Positions 26,031 to 34,345 of a stretch of 64,000 bases of DNA are shown in pieces. The position numbers and the translations under genes were made by a program. Position 1 is the first letter of the stretch. The number at the start of each line of letters is the position of its first letter. This DNA is from Salinibaculum litoreum (GTDB taxonomy: Archaea > Halobacteriota > Halobacteria > Halobacteriales > Haloarculaceae). Where the stretch lies: the NCBI GenBank assembly GCA_009789175.1, contig CP046866.1, positions 1,860,001-1,924,000 of the forward strand. The letters are read 5' to 3'. The notes beneath the pieces are model-generated. The model saw nothing but the letters and a program-made list of their open reading frames with translations. It was not told where the DNA came from and did not search any database.

Positions 26031-26194
26031 TGTACCAGACACATACGCCCAGTATATAATGCTTATATATGCTATATAGTTTCCAGAGGGACCGTCGGGT
26101 CCGACAGAGTCGAAGGTACTGGCAGTCCCCGCACCTGAAAGACCCACACGCCGCCAGACGAAAGGCCTATTCTCCGTTGACTGGAAGCACGCCC

Positions 26195-27529
26195 ATGATT
26201 GGCGTCGTCGGTGGGGGTATCGCCGGCCTGGCAGCAGCCCACCGCTTGCAGGAACGCGGGCACGAAGTGCAGGTCTTCGAGGCCAGCGCGGACCTGGGCG
26301 GCCTGGCCGCAACCTACGACACTGCCGGCGACCGCATCGAGAAGTTCTACCACCACCTCTCGAAATCCGAGCGGACAATCGTCGAACTGGCCGAAGACCT
26401 CGGTCTCGGCGAGGCCATCGAGTGGCGAGTCGGCAAGAACGCCTACTACGTCGACGGCGTCGTCCACCCGATGGACACCGCGTGGCAGATTCTCGCGTAT
26501 CCCCACCTCTCGATTTACGACAAGTTCCGGCTGGGAATGCTCGTACTTGGCATCGATGTCCGTGGCGGGGTTCCCTCTCGGGGCACCTACGACGACTTCA
26601 CTGACTTCGAGGACGTACCCATCGAGGAGTTCCTGCTCGAACACACCTCCCGTGGCGTCTTCGAGAACTTCTTTCTGCCCTTGCTGGAGGCGAAGTTCGG
26701 GGACCGCTGGCGCGAGGTGTCGGCCGCGTGGCTGCTTGCTCGCGTGCGCTTCCGTGGCGAGCGTGACCTCACCGCAGGCGAGATACTCGGCTATCTCGAC
26801 GGAGGATTCGGTCGGCTGCTGGACGCGCTGGTCGAATCCGTCGGCGAGGCAAACATCACGACGGGCGCACGCGTGACGGACCTGGCGCTGTCGAAAGGTG
26901 TAGTGGACGCTATCGGCGTCACCACCGGTGAAATCGATGCCATCGACGACCAGCCAGCGACCGAGACCTACGATGTCGATAGCGTCGTCGTCGCAACGAT
27001 GCCCACTGTGTTGGAAGACCTGACTGGCTACACGTGTGACATCGACTTTCAGGGGACGGTCTGTTCGGTCATCAGCATGGACGAGCCACTCACCGAGACG
27101 TACTGGCTCAACGTCGCCGAGGACGTGCCCTTCGGTGCGCTCATCGAACATACCAATTTCATTCCGGCGGAACGCTACGGCGGCGAACACCTGCTGTATG
27201 CGGTGAGTTACATCCAGGAGCCCGCCGAGGAACTGTGGCAGATGGACGACGAGGCGGTCGAACGGACGTGGCTCGACGGCATCGAGTCGCTGTTTCCGGA
27301 CTTCGAGCGGTCGTCGGTCAACTGGATAGAGACTGCCAGAAACCCCCGGACAGCGCCGGTTTACGAGCGTGGCTATCTGGATATGGTGATTCCCTACGAC
27401 CTCGGCGATGCGGTCGCGGAGGGGGTTTATTACGCGGGGATGGCCTCCCGCGCGCAGTACCCCGAGCGGTCGCTCAACGGCGGTATCGAGGCTGGCTTTG
27501 CGTGCGCCGAGTTGATCGCCGAGAAGTAA
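26195..27529 (+). CDS. NAD(P)/FAD-dependent oxidoreductase (UDP-galactopyranose mutase / protoporphyrinogen oxidase-like)
   Basis: 444 residues from MIGVVGGGIAGLAAAHRL; the upstream open frame lacks homologous features. The dinucleotide-binding motif GGGIAGLAAAHRLQERGHEVQVFEA is at residues 6-30; the FAD motif GLAATYDTAGDRIEKFYHHLSKSE follows. The C terminus has GVYYAGMASRAQYPERSLNGGIEAGFACAE, where FAD ribityl binding is expected. Members act on sugar nucleotides, carotenoids or porphyrins; substrate undetermined. A GC-rich hairpin immediately follows the stop. Confidence 0.87.
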   Translation: MIGVVGGGIAGLAAAHRLQERGHEVQVFEASADLGGLAATYDTAGDRIEKFYHHLSKSERTIVELAEDLGLGEAIEWRVGKNAYYVDGVVHPMDTAWQILAYPHLSIYDKFRLGMLVLGIDVRGGVPSRGTYDDFTDFEDVPIEEFLLEHTSRGVFENFFLPLLEAKFGDRWREVSAAWLLARVRFRGERDLTAGEILGYLDGGFGRLLDALVESVGEANITTGARVTDLALSKGVVDAIGVTTGEIDAIDDQPATETYDVDSVVVATMPTVLEDLTGYTCDIDFQGTVCSVISMDEPLTETYWLNVAEDVPFGALIEHTNFIPAERYGGEHLLYAVSYIQEPAEELWQMDDEAVERTWLDGIESLFPDFERSSVNWIETARNPRTAPVYERGYLDMVIPYDLGDAVAEGVYYAGMASRAQYPERSLNGGIEAGFACAELIAEK

Positions 27530-27547
27530 GGCGGTTCGCGGACCGCC
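27530..27547 (+). terminator. Inverted repeat after oxidoreductase stop
   Basis: GGCGGT-TCGCGG-ACCGCC forms a six-pair GC stem immediately after the TAA. There is no strong T tract, so it may be a 3' end-processing or stability hairpin rather than an efficient archaeal terminator. The remaining 220 bases to the next gene hold nothing I can identify. Confidence 0.3.
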
Positions 27548-27769
27548 GTCTCGTCCTGTCGGCTGTACGTACGGAAAGGGAGCAGTGGGAGATGTTACCG
27601 CAGAGTCACGCAAAGACAGGGATGTCCGGAGCGATTCGGTGGGAGACAGCCGGCAGTCTCATAGTGAGTACTGCGGTTATTTTCACAGAGAGTATCGAAA
27701 GATGCCGTTTCAGCGACTCTCAGCGCGGCTGTGGGTGGCACTGGCGGTAAAGACTCGCAGTAATCACTA

Positions 27770-28384
27770 TCAGTCGTCTGCCTGTGCGTCTTCGGGGGCG
27801 TCCACGTCTTCGGGGACGCCCGGTGCCTCCTCGACGGAGACCTCCTCGGGTTCCTCCTGACCACCGACGACGACTTCGCCATCGGTAGTTTCGACGTACA
27901 CGTCATCGGCAAAACCACCCTCTGCATGGGGGTGTTCTGGGTCGTCGAGTTTCTCCGGCGTCGATGGTGCCTCGGCGATGCCGTCCTCGGGTCGGAACCG
28001 ACCGAGCGGGTCGTCGATGGAGATGTCGTAGGCCTCGAAGAACTTCCCGTAGCGCTCGTAGTGCTCTTCGAGTTCGTCGCTCGGGAACTCCATCATCTCC
28101 GTCCAGCCGTGGTTGTAGAAGTCGAAGTTGGCCTGGATGTGCGTGATTTCGCGGGCTTCAGCCTCCGTGTACCCGTCACGCAGCGCCTGGACGTAGGTGT
28201 CCATCGTGGCATCGAAGAAGTCATCGAGGTGAGTCCGACGCGTCTCGCGGTGAGCCTCGTCGGCCCGGTCGAGGAAGACGCCGGTGTGGAGGTCGACCAG
28301 TCTGTCGTTGACGTACTCGCCGACGACCGGTGCAGTCAGCGCCTGCTTTGCGGCCCAGTGGCGAACGTTCTGACGAATCTTCAT
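27770..28384 (-). CDS. Conserved haloarchaeal protein (DUF6149-like)
   Basis: 204 residues from MKIRQNVRHWAAKQAL. The open frame runs much further upstream through the divergent oxidoreductase, but that part is its mirror image and is not coding. The N-terminal 135 residues are helical: LDDFFDATMDTYVQALRDGYTEAEAREITHIQANFDFYNHGWTEMMEFP. The rest is an acidic, low-complexity tail (PEEVSVEEAPGVPEDVDAPEDAQADD). No enzymatic motifs; it resembles proteins I recall as DUF6149. It is divergent from the FAD-dependent oxidoreductase at 28535. Confidence 0.78.
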   Translation of the reverse strand: MKIRQNVRHWAAKQALTAPVVGEYVNDRLVDLHTGVFLDRADEAHRETRRTHLDDFFDATMDTYVQALRDGYTEAEAREITHIQANFDFYNHGWTEMMEFPSDELEEHYERYGKFFEAYDISIDDPLGRFRPEDGIAEAPSTPEKLDDPEHPHAEGGFADDVYVETTDGEVVVGGQEEPEEVSVEEAPGVPEDVDAPEDAQADD

Positions 28385-28534
28385 CTCGCCCACTCTAGGG
28401 CGGGCAACCCCTTCAAACACCCGACTGATAGACAACATTGGCGCGTCTGGTCCGCTCGGGCCCGTTGGGAGCAGTATCAGTGACGACAAGCAGATAGCAA
28501 TCCACATTAGGCGGGGTTTCCAACCCCCCTGTAT

Positions 28535-29779
28535 ATGAGCACGTCGCACGTCATCGTCGGCGACGGGATTGCCGGAAGCTCGGCCGCCGAGACCATCCGG
28601 GAACAGGACCCCAACGCGAACGTAACAGTCCTCACGGACGAAGGGGAGACACTCTACAATCGCATCCTCATCAAGGAGTTCGCCAAGGGGAAACTCCCCG
28701 AGGCACCCATCTCGATTCACGAACCCGACTGGTACGATGAACGGGACATCGACCTCGAATTGAACACCCACGTCACGGAAATCGACCCCGATGCACACGA
28801 GGTCCACACCCACTCGGGCGACACCTACGAGTACGACAAGCTGCTGATTGCGACTGGTGGCACGCCCGCCCAGTTGCCCGTCGAGAACTCCGACGCCGAC
28901 GGCATCCACCACTTCTGGACGTTCCAGGACGCCCGCAAGATTCGCGAGCACGCCGAAGAAGCCGAGAAAGGCATCATCGTCGGCGCGGGCCTGCTCGGCA
29001 TCGACCTCGCAGCGGTCTGTTCCGCACAGGACATCGATGCCAACTACCTGATGCGGGGCAACCGCTGGTGGCGCTACGCGCTCTCGGAGGAGGGTGCCGA
29101 AATCATCCACGACGCACTCGAAGAGCACGGCGTCACGCCTGTCTTCGACTCCGGCGTCGACCACTTCGAGACCGACGACGACGGCCGCGTCGAAGCCGCT
29201 ATCGACCCGAACGGCGAGCGCTTCGAGGGTGACTTCTGTGGCATCGCCATCGGCCTGGATTTCAACACCGAGTGGCTGCAGGGAAGCGGTGTCGAGACGG
29301 ATGACGGCGTCGTCGTCGACGAGTACATGCAGACAAACGTCGACGACATCTACGCGGCCGGTGACATCACGCAGTTCTACGACACCATCATCGGCGAGCA
29401 GGCCCAGAACGGGGCCTGGGGCTCGGCGAAGGAGCAGGGTGCGACTGCCGGCAAGAACATGGTCGCAGACGCCGAAGAAGAGGAGTTCCGCTGGGTCTCC
29501 TCCTATTCGATTACGCACTTTGATTTCCCGTTCCTCTCCTTCGGTCACCCGACCGAGGGCGAAGAGACCGCCGAGCGCAAGTACAACGAGGGCGAGTGGC
29601 GGCGACTGGCCTTCAAGAACGGACAGCTCATCGGGGGCGTCCTCATCGGCGATCTCTCCCAGCAGTCGAAGTTCAAACAGCTCATCCGGGAGGAGCGACA
29701 GGTCCAAGACCAGAAGGAACTCCTGCTCGAAGAGGATGTCGACCTCGAGAAAATCGAGGCCTCGCCACAGGCCGACTGA
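28535..29779 (+). CDS. FAD-dependent pyridine nucleotide-disulfide-type oxidoreductase (nitrite reductase/rubredoxin reductase-like)
   Basis: 414 residues. FAD motif HVIVGDGIAGSSAAETIRE (5-23), NRILIKEFAKGKLPE, ATGGTPAQLPVE (109-120), NAD motif GIIVGAGLLGIDLAAVC (about 146-162), and the FAD ring motif VDDIYAAGDITQFYD (about 268-282) are all present. The domain order matches NirB-N/rubredoxin reductase/ferredoxin reductase. There is no CxxC redox pair, so it likely transfers electrons through an external acceptor. The C-terminal 60 residues are acidic and helical. Confidence 0.9.
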   Translation: MSTSHVIVGDGIAGSSAAETIREQDPNANVTVLTDEGETLYNRILIKEFAKGKLPEAPISIHEPDWYDERDIDLELNTHVTEIDPDAHEVHTHSGDTYEYDKLLIATGGTPAQLPVENSDADGIHHFWTFQDARKIREHAEEAEKGIIVGAGLLGIDLAAVCSAQDIDANYLMRGNRWWRYALSEEGAEIIHDALEEHGVTPVFDSGVDHFETDDDGRVEAAIDPNGERFEGDFCGIAIGLDFNTEWLQGSGVETDDGVVVDEYMQTNVDDIYAAGDITQFYDTIIGEQAQNGAWGSAKEQGATAGKNMVADAEEEEFRWVSSYSITHFDFPFLSFGHPTEGEETAERKYNEGEWRRLAFKNGQLIGGVLIGDLSQQSKFKQLIREERQVQDQKELLLEEDVDLEKIEASPQAD

Positions 29780-29843
29780 GCGGAAAACGGGCTGAAACGG
29801 ACTGCCGACGGACATATCTTTCTCGGGAGCGTAACGCCGAGCG

Positions 29844-30473
29844 ATGGCGGAGAAACTGGAGACGGGCGTCGAGACCCTCGACAGGAAACTCAACGGTGGG
29901 CTTCCCAAGGGGAGTATCACGGTACTCGAGGCCTCGCCGGGGAGTCAGGGCCATCTCATCCTGCACGAACTGACCGCCGCCCGCGGGACGATGTGGATGT
30001 CCTTTGCCCGCACCGAGGAGGCAATCAAAAAGACACTCGCCGAATCACCGGCACCGACCGGTGACTGTACGGTCAAGTACATGTCCGGCGAGACGCCCAT
30101 CGACGACGTGGGGAAGTTCCTCGCCGCCGTGCCGCCGGAGTCGAACATCATTCTGGACCCGGTGGATGTCCTCGAATCCGAGACGGAACCACGTAACTAC
30201 CGGAGCTTTTTGAACGAACTCCAGAGCCACCTGCTCAGCCACGACAGTCTCGCGATGCTGTTTGGCACCCACGGCGAGTCACGGCCGGGCCTTCGTGACA
30301 CGACGAAGTACTTCGCGGACGTGGTGTTCGAACTCGACACCACCTACGACAAGGAAGACGTCGAGAACTACCTCCGGGTCCCCAAGTATCGCCGCGGGGA
30401 GTGCCCGGCCGGCGTCATCAAACTGGAACTGAAAAGCAACGTCTCGATAGACATCAGCCGGGATATCGCCTAG
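29844..30473 (+). CDS. KaiC/RadA-like protein with lost P-loop (HTR-like protein)
   Basis: 209 residues of the RAD55/KaiC fold. It begins KLETGVETLDRKLNGGLPKGSITVLEASPGSQGHLILHEL, where the Walker A GxxxxGKT/S should be; here it is EASPGSQGHLI with no lysine. Walker B-like hydrophobic-Asp is NIILDPVDVLES. Most RadA-family features of oligomerisation are kept, while ATP hydrolysis looks lost. Homologues are annotated as HTR-like proteins in haloarchaea. Function unknown; a regulatory or decoy subunit of a KaiC-type complex is possible. Its stop overlaps the stop of the convergent DUF457 gene by four bases. Confidence 0.82.
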   Translation: MAEKLETGVETLDRKLNGGLPKGSITVLEASPGSQGHLILHELTAARGTMWMSFARTEEAIKKTLAESPAPTGDCTVKYMSGETPIDDVGKFLAAVPPESNIILDPVDVLESETEPRNYRSFLNELQSHLLSHDSLAMLFGTHGESRPGLRDTTKYFADVVFELDTTYDKEDVENYLRVPKYRRGECPAGVIKLELKSNVSIDISRDIA

Positions 30474-31075
30474 GGGAAATATCGCTCGGGGACGTACGCC
30501 GCAAGCGGCGCTGGCACGACGGAAGTCACGTCCTCGGCGAGGTCGGCGAGTCGCTTGCGGACGGTCGCATAGCCGATGGAGACGACCACTGTTACAGTCA
30601 CGAGCGTCGTGATGAGGCGACTCTCGACGAGGACCAGTCCTGGAAGCGCGAGCAGGCCCGCGAGCGCGAGGTCGGCAGGCGCGCCGTCGTAGGCGACCCA
30701 GCGGCGTGGCCGGAGCCAGCGGCCGTGATAGTGTGAGTACACCGCCCGCTCGGAGGTCCCTTCCCACGGACGCAGTTCGAGACCACCACCGAGGGCGTCC
30801 GTCACAGCGTGCAGCGCCGCGCCGAGAGCGAAAAATGCGACCGCGACCGTCACTGCCGTCGGGACCGCCACGGCGACTGCCAGCAATCCCGCAGCAGCGG
30901 CGCTGTAGTAGACCGGAAAGTGCAGCGTCTTCCGGTGGGCACCATAGAGGTCAAGGTCCGGAAAGATGCCACCGGCGAACCCGGCCAGTATCGCCACTGG
31001 TGCGAGTTCCGGCGCAAACGCCAACAGCGCAGCCCCAACCGTGGCCCCCGCCAGCGCGTGTGTGGTCGCCATCAT
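30470..31075 (-). CDS. DUF457 (YdjM-type) membrane-bound metal-dependent hydrolase
   Basis: 201 residues from one of two adjacent ATGs (MMATTHALAG). The metal motif THALAGATVGAALLAF, then GGIFPDLDLYGAHRKTLHFPVYYSA and the HAVTDALGGG motif are characteristic of DUF457/LexA-binding inner membrane proteins. Four hydrophobic helices are visible. The catalytic histidines and aspartates seen (His6, Asp42/44, His49, His53, His90, Asp93) are consistent with metal-dependent hydrolase; substrate unknown, possibly lipid. Confidence 0.88.
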   Translation of the reverse strand: MMATTHALAGATVGAALLAFAPELAPVAILAGFAGGIFPDLDLYGAHRKTLHFPVYYSAAAAGLLAVAVAVPTAVTVAVAFFALGAALHAVTDALGGGLELRPWEGTSERAVYSHYHGRWLRPRRWVAYDGAPADLALAGLLALPGLVLVESRLITTLVTVTVVVSIGYATVRKRLADLAEDVTSVVPAPLAAYVPERYFP

Positions 31076-31201
31076 GGTATCTGTTCTTCGCACTCCAACA
31101 GATAAAGCCGTATCGGCTACCGTGTGAGCTGAGAACATCTACCGTGAAAGGGCGGAAACAGCAGTAAGCCTATACAACTGCCAGTCAACCGACCGAGTAC
31201 C

Positions 31202-31813
31202 GTGGTTCCACCGCCCAGCGAGCACCGGGTCACACGCATCACACAGGGAGTAATACTGGTCGTTCTGGTGCTTGGAATAGCGCTCAGAAGTGCGTCGGTG
31301 GTCGTCAACGCAGTACTATCGCTGGTCGCGCTGACGCTGCCCGCACTCCTCCAGCGGGACTACGATATCGTCCTCTCGCCGTGGGTGACAGTCTGGATAG
31401 CGGGTGCGCTCGTGTTACACCTGTTCGGGATGGTCGTCCTCTACGACCGAGTGTGGTGGTGGGACCATCTGACGCACGTAGTCTCCTCGGCGCTCGTGGC
31501 AGGTGTCGGCTATGCTGTGACTGCGGCGCTGGATGCACACTCAGAGGCCGTCGTCTTTCCGCCCTCGTTTCTGGCCGTCTACATCCTTCTCGTTACCCTG
31601 GCTGCAGGTGTTCTGTGGGAAGTTCTGGAGTGGATTGGCCGGGAGCTGGCCAGAGCAGCGGGGATGGAGCCAGTCCTCGTCGTGTACGGGCTGGAGGATA
31701 CGATGTTCGACCTCGCGTTCGACGCGGTGGGTGGGGTAATCGCCGCCGTAGTCGGCGGGACACGGCTCCGAAAGCTCGTGTCCTTGCCGGCGTGGGCTGG
31801 CTCCGGGGAGTAG
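31202..31813 (+). CDS. DUF2238/YjdF-like membrane protein
   Basis: 203 residues with a GTG start. Five or six hydrophobic segments; the motif YDRVWWWDHLTHVVSSALVAGVGYA is diagnostic of the YjdF/DUF2238 fold (D-x-x-x-H pattern), with WEVLEWIGREL and DTMFDLAFDAVGGVIAAVVG as second and third conserved blocks. It looks like an intramembrane hydrolase-type arrangement, but the activity is unknown. Divergent from the DUF457 gene. Confidence 0.85.
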   Translation: MVPPPSEHRVTRITQGVILVVLVLGIALRSASVVVNAVLSLVALTLPALLQRDYDIVLSPWVTVWIAGALVLHLFGMVVLYDRVWWWDHLTHVVSSALVAGVGYAVTAALDAHSEAVVFPPSFLAVYILLVTLAAGVLWEVLEWIGRELARAAGMEPVLVVYGLEDTMFDLAFDAVGGVIAAVVGGTRLRKLVSLPAWAGSGE

Positions 31814-31852
31814 TTTCGACACCGTTTTGCGCGCGCCCGTCGGACATGCGCT

Positions 31853-32263
31853 ATGGACGGCGGTAGCAGCGAGATGACCCTCGCGTTCGACCTGGCGGCG
31901 CTCAAGCAACTCTCGCGGCCCGACGCCGTGTTCAACGATGCGCGCCAGTGGAGCGAGTACGTGGGCGTCATCTCCGACAAGCCCACCTACGTCGTGACGA
32001 ACTTCACCCGCAAGCACCGCATCCGGCAGGACTTCTTTTCGGGACCCCGTGGACGCGAGGAGAGTCTCGACAACGTTAAAGAGCAGTTCGGCACCGAACG
32101 CCACGTCTACGTCGGTACCAGCGACGAGGACGAGGCACTCGCCGAGGCGGCCGGCTGGGAGTATCTCAGTGTCGAAGCGGCCGCAGAGGCCGCCGACTGG
32201 GAACTGGGCGACCCCGAACCCGAGACACAGGCCGAAGAGGAGTCCCGCGACGACTGGCCCTAG
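31853..32263 (+). CDS. Conserved haloarchaeal protein of unknown function
   Basis: 136 residues, acidic, soluble. A second ATG at 31874 (MTLAFDLAALKQL) is where homologues may begin. Core text: LSRPDAVFNDARQWSEYVGVISDKPTYVVTNFTRKHRIRQDFFSGP, RHVYVGTSDEDEALAEAAGWEYLSVEAAAEAADW. The GTSDEDEALAEAAGWEYL part resembles a HAD- or ATPase-like binding region but no catalytic set is visible. It belongs to a family I recall as DUF7124, uncertain. It seems co-directional with 32304. Confidence 0.72.
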   Translation: MDGGSSEMTLAFDLAALKQLSRPDAVFNDARQWSEYVGVISDKPTYVVTNFTRKHRIRQDFFSGPRGREESLDNVKEQFGTERHVYVGTSDEDEALAEAAGWEYLSVEAAAEAADWELGDPEPETQAEEESRDDWP

Positions 32264-32303
32264 TTCGGGGTCTTTATCCACGCCAGCGACCTAGCGAGGG
32301 GCG

Positions 32304-32837
32304 ATGGCAGAGCCAGGCGTCCCCGGCGGGCCAAGCGAGCGTCTTGAGCTTCCCTGCGGCGAATCCGTCCACACACACGATCTCGATTTAGGAGTCCGGG
32401 AGTTCGCGTGTGACTGTGGTTCGACCCACGCAGTCGTGATGGACCTCCACCCCTTGGGCCGGTTCGTCCCCGAGTTTCTGGTCGACGTACTCCGGGCGAC
32501 TATCGAGACCGACGACGAGTTCGATGAGTTCACCACCGCCCACATGATGGGGATGGTCGCCGAAGAGTTCCCCGACCGCATGGAGAGTGCCGACTGTTCG
32601 GAGGATGGACAGGTCGGATATGCGCTCGTCTGGGTCACTGATTTCGACGCGTATCGCCTGCACGAAATCGTCGTCGAACTGGTCGTGGAGCTGATGGAAC
32701 ACGCCATCAGTCACGCCGACGACGACAGCGCACTCACCGAGTTCGAGGAGTACATGCGAGAGTTTGACGTGGAGGAGTTCGTCGCGCAGTACCGCGAGGA
32801 GCGCGAGTTCGAATCCGAACACGACACGGCGATTTAG
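32304..32837 (+). CDS. DUF5815-like haloarchaeal protein
   Basis: 177 residues. It begins MAEPGVPGGPSERLELPCGESVHTHDLDLGVREFACDCGSTHAVVMDLHPLGRF, with a Cys/His set (LPCGE, HTHDL, CDCGSTH) that could bind a metal. A longer helical C-terminal half (LHEIVVELVVELMEHAISHADDDSAL) follows, with an acidic tail. Members are found only in haloarchaea as far as I recall. Function unknown. Confidence 0.77.
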   Translation: MAEPGVPGGPSERLELPCGESVHTHDLDLGVREFACDCGSTHAVVMDLHPLGRFVPEFLVDVLRATIETDDEFDEFTTAHMMGMVAEEFPDRMESADCSEDGQVGYALVWVTDFDAYRLHEIVVELVVELMEHAISHADDDSALTEFEEYMREFDVEEFVAQYREEREFESEHDTAI

Positions 32838-32900
32838 GCGTAGTTTCTGACCCAGCAACTCGGGAAAGGAACTATATACCGCGCATGTCACGATACGGGT

Positions 32901-33821
32901 ATGTCACTCGACATCGGAGCCGCCCTCTCCCGTGGACTTGACCGGACAGTAAAGAAAAACGGACTCATCCTCGTCGGGGTGTTTTTCCTCGTCAACGTCG
33001 TCCAGTCTATCGTCAGCGAGTCCCTCCTGCAACAGTTCCTTGAGGACCTGTTTGACGACTTCCGTGCAGAAGCCAGTTCCCAGGAAGCAGTGGATGCCAT
33101 TGAGCAAGCCGAAGGGCAAATTGCCGAGGCGTTCCCGCTTGGCTTTCTCGATGGCGTTCCGGTCGGTGCCCTCGCCGGACTGTGGCTGGCCCTCGCCGTC
33201 GTCGGTATCGTCGTAAACATCGGAGCCATCCGCACGTTCGTCAGCGACCAGACCGACAGACTCCCGAGCGAGTACTTCACGCGGCGACTTCTCTGGACGC
33301 TTTTGAACCTCATCGTCGGCCTCGTCATCTACGGTGTCGTCGTGGCAATCGGCCTCGTCTTCCTGATTATCCCCGGCATCTTCCTCGCCGTGGCGTTTTT
33401 CTTCTACAACTACGAAATCATCGTTGAGGAGAAAAACGTCATCGACGCCTTCTCCAGTAGCTGGAGTCTGACCTCGGGGAACCGACTCCTGCTGTTCGTC
33501 CTCGGACTCGTCCTCTTTTTGCTCAGCGCTGTTGCGACCAACGTTGTCGGATTCGTCCTCCCGACTGACACGGTCGCCGGCTCGCTCCTGAACACACTCA
33601 TCAACACCTCCATCACTGTCTTCGGCATCGCCGTCGCCGCCCAGGCGTACAACCAACTCCGCAACGACGGCGACGACGATGTCCCCGACCCGACCATGGA
33701 CCAGGGTCCCGGATACGGACAGGGACCACAGGCCGGCCAGAACCCCGGTCAGCAGGGGAGCCAGTACGGCGGACAACAGCGCGGTGGCCAGCAGGGACAG
33801 GACCGCGACGACGTGTACTGA
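32901..33821 (+). CDS. Multi-pass membrane protein with Gln/Gly-rich tail
   Basis: 306 residues. About six hydrophobic segments occupy residues 1-255, including GLILVGVFFLVNVVQSIV, GLWLALAVVGIVVNIGAIRTFV, ILNLIVGLVIYGVVVAIGLVFLIIPGIFLAV and LLLFVLGLVLFLLSAVATNVVGFVL. They are similar to the DUF4013/glycerophosphoryl diester phosphodiesterase membrane domain (motif IIPGIFLAVAFFFYNYEIIVEEKN with following FSSSWSLTSGN). The last 50 residues are disordered and rich in Gln and Gly (GPGYGQGPQAGQNPGQQG), an unusual composition for an acidic haloarchaeal proteome. Confidence 0.83.
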   Translation: MSLDIGAALSRGLDRTVKKNGLILVGVFFLVNVVQSIVSESLLQQFLEDLFDDFRAEASSQEAVDAIEQAEGQIAEAFPLGFLDGVPVGALAGLWLALAVVGIVVNIGAIRTFVSDQTDRLPSEYFTRRLLWTLLNLIVGLVIYGVVVAIGLVFLIIPGIFLAVAFFFYNYEIIVEEKNVIDAFSSSWSLTSGNRLLLFVLGLVLFLLSAVATNVVGFVLPTDTVAGSLLNTLINTSITVFGIAVAAQAYNQLRNDGDDDVPDPTMDQGPGYGQGPQAGQNPGQQGSQYGGQQRGGQQGQDRDDVY

Positions 33822-33956
33822 CCGGCGGCCCGCTCGGGGAGTCGTATGACATTCAGTCTCACGACGTAGCCCCACGCCGTCAGTCGGTTTTCCGAAATCG
33901 GGCGTCTGACGCAAGTCTGACGGTGTTTAATGGGGATGTAGCTCTAGAGTGGTGGT

Positions 33957-34187
33957 ATGGCCATACGTCACGGCGAGTTCGAGCGTATCCGGTCCGTGCT
34001 CGAAAGCGCCGATGCCGACGAGCCGCTGACGGCACGCGAGATTCTGGGCGTGCTGGAGGAACACGGCGAGGACTTCGACAGCGCTCACCGCGTGGCGACG
34101 GTACTCGGTCGCCACGAGGAGACCGGTCGCGTCGAGGTCATCCGTGACCAGCCCTACCGCTACCGGTTCGTCGACGAGAACAACTGA
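33957..34187 (+). CDS. Small winged-helix-like protein
   Basis: 76 residues: a first helix with FERIRSVLESADADEPLTAREILGVLEEHGEDFDSAHRVATVLGRHEETGRVEVIRDQPYRYRF. The pattern helix, AREILGVLEE helix, recognition-type AHRVATVLGRHEETG helix and short beta wing matches archaeal winged helix proteins. No sensor domain. It precedes carB by 158 bases on the same strand; whether it regulates it is not shown by the sequence. Confidence 0.77.
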   Translation: MAIRHGEFERIRSVLESADADEPLTAREILGVLEEHGEDFDSAHRVATVLGRHEETGRVEVIRDQPYRYRFVDENN

Positions 34188-34268
34188 CGCCGCGCACGCG
34201 CGTCGAGACGACTGCTCGGCCGCCGCTATCGATACTGTCTCGGCCGGCAGCGTGGAAGGGGTTGCCAA

Positions 34269-34301
34269 TACGATATTCGAAATTCGGTTACGATGTTCGT
34301 A
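34269..34301. promoter_or_regulatory. Predicted Lrp-type operators in the carB promoter
   Basis: Two dyads, TACGA-TAT-TCGAA (34269-34281, one arm imperfect) and TACGA-TGT-TCGTA (34289-34301, perfect), are 20 bases apart centre to centre, two helical turns. The second is part of a 26-bp block (34276-34301) that matches the carA-lrp spacer at 42370-42395 at 20 of 26 positions with identical spacing. The block ends 13 bases before the carB TATA-like element. Confidence 0.6.
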
Positions 34302-34313
34302 TCCTTTCGCCGG

Positions 34314-34321
34314 GCTTATTA
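34314..34321 (+). promoter_or_regulatory. carB TATA-like element
   Basis: GCTTATTA is 25-32 bases before the carB ATG, fitting a leaderless transcript. Confidence 0.5.
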
Positions 34322-34345
34322 CGATGAGCGGGCTTCGGTCGGGTA

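Noticed and set aside
28385-29920. Extension of the 27770 minus-strand frame to 716 codons
   Set aside because: It is antisense to the FAD-dependent oxidoreductase, and the conserved protein starts at the ATG at 28384.
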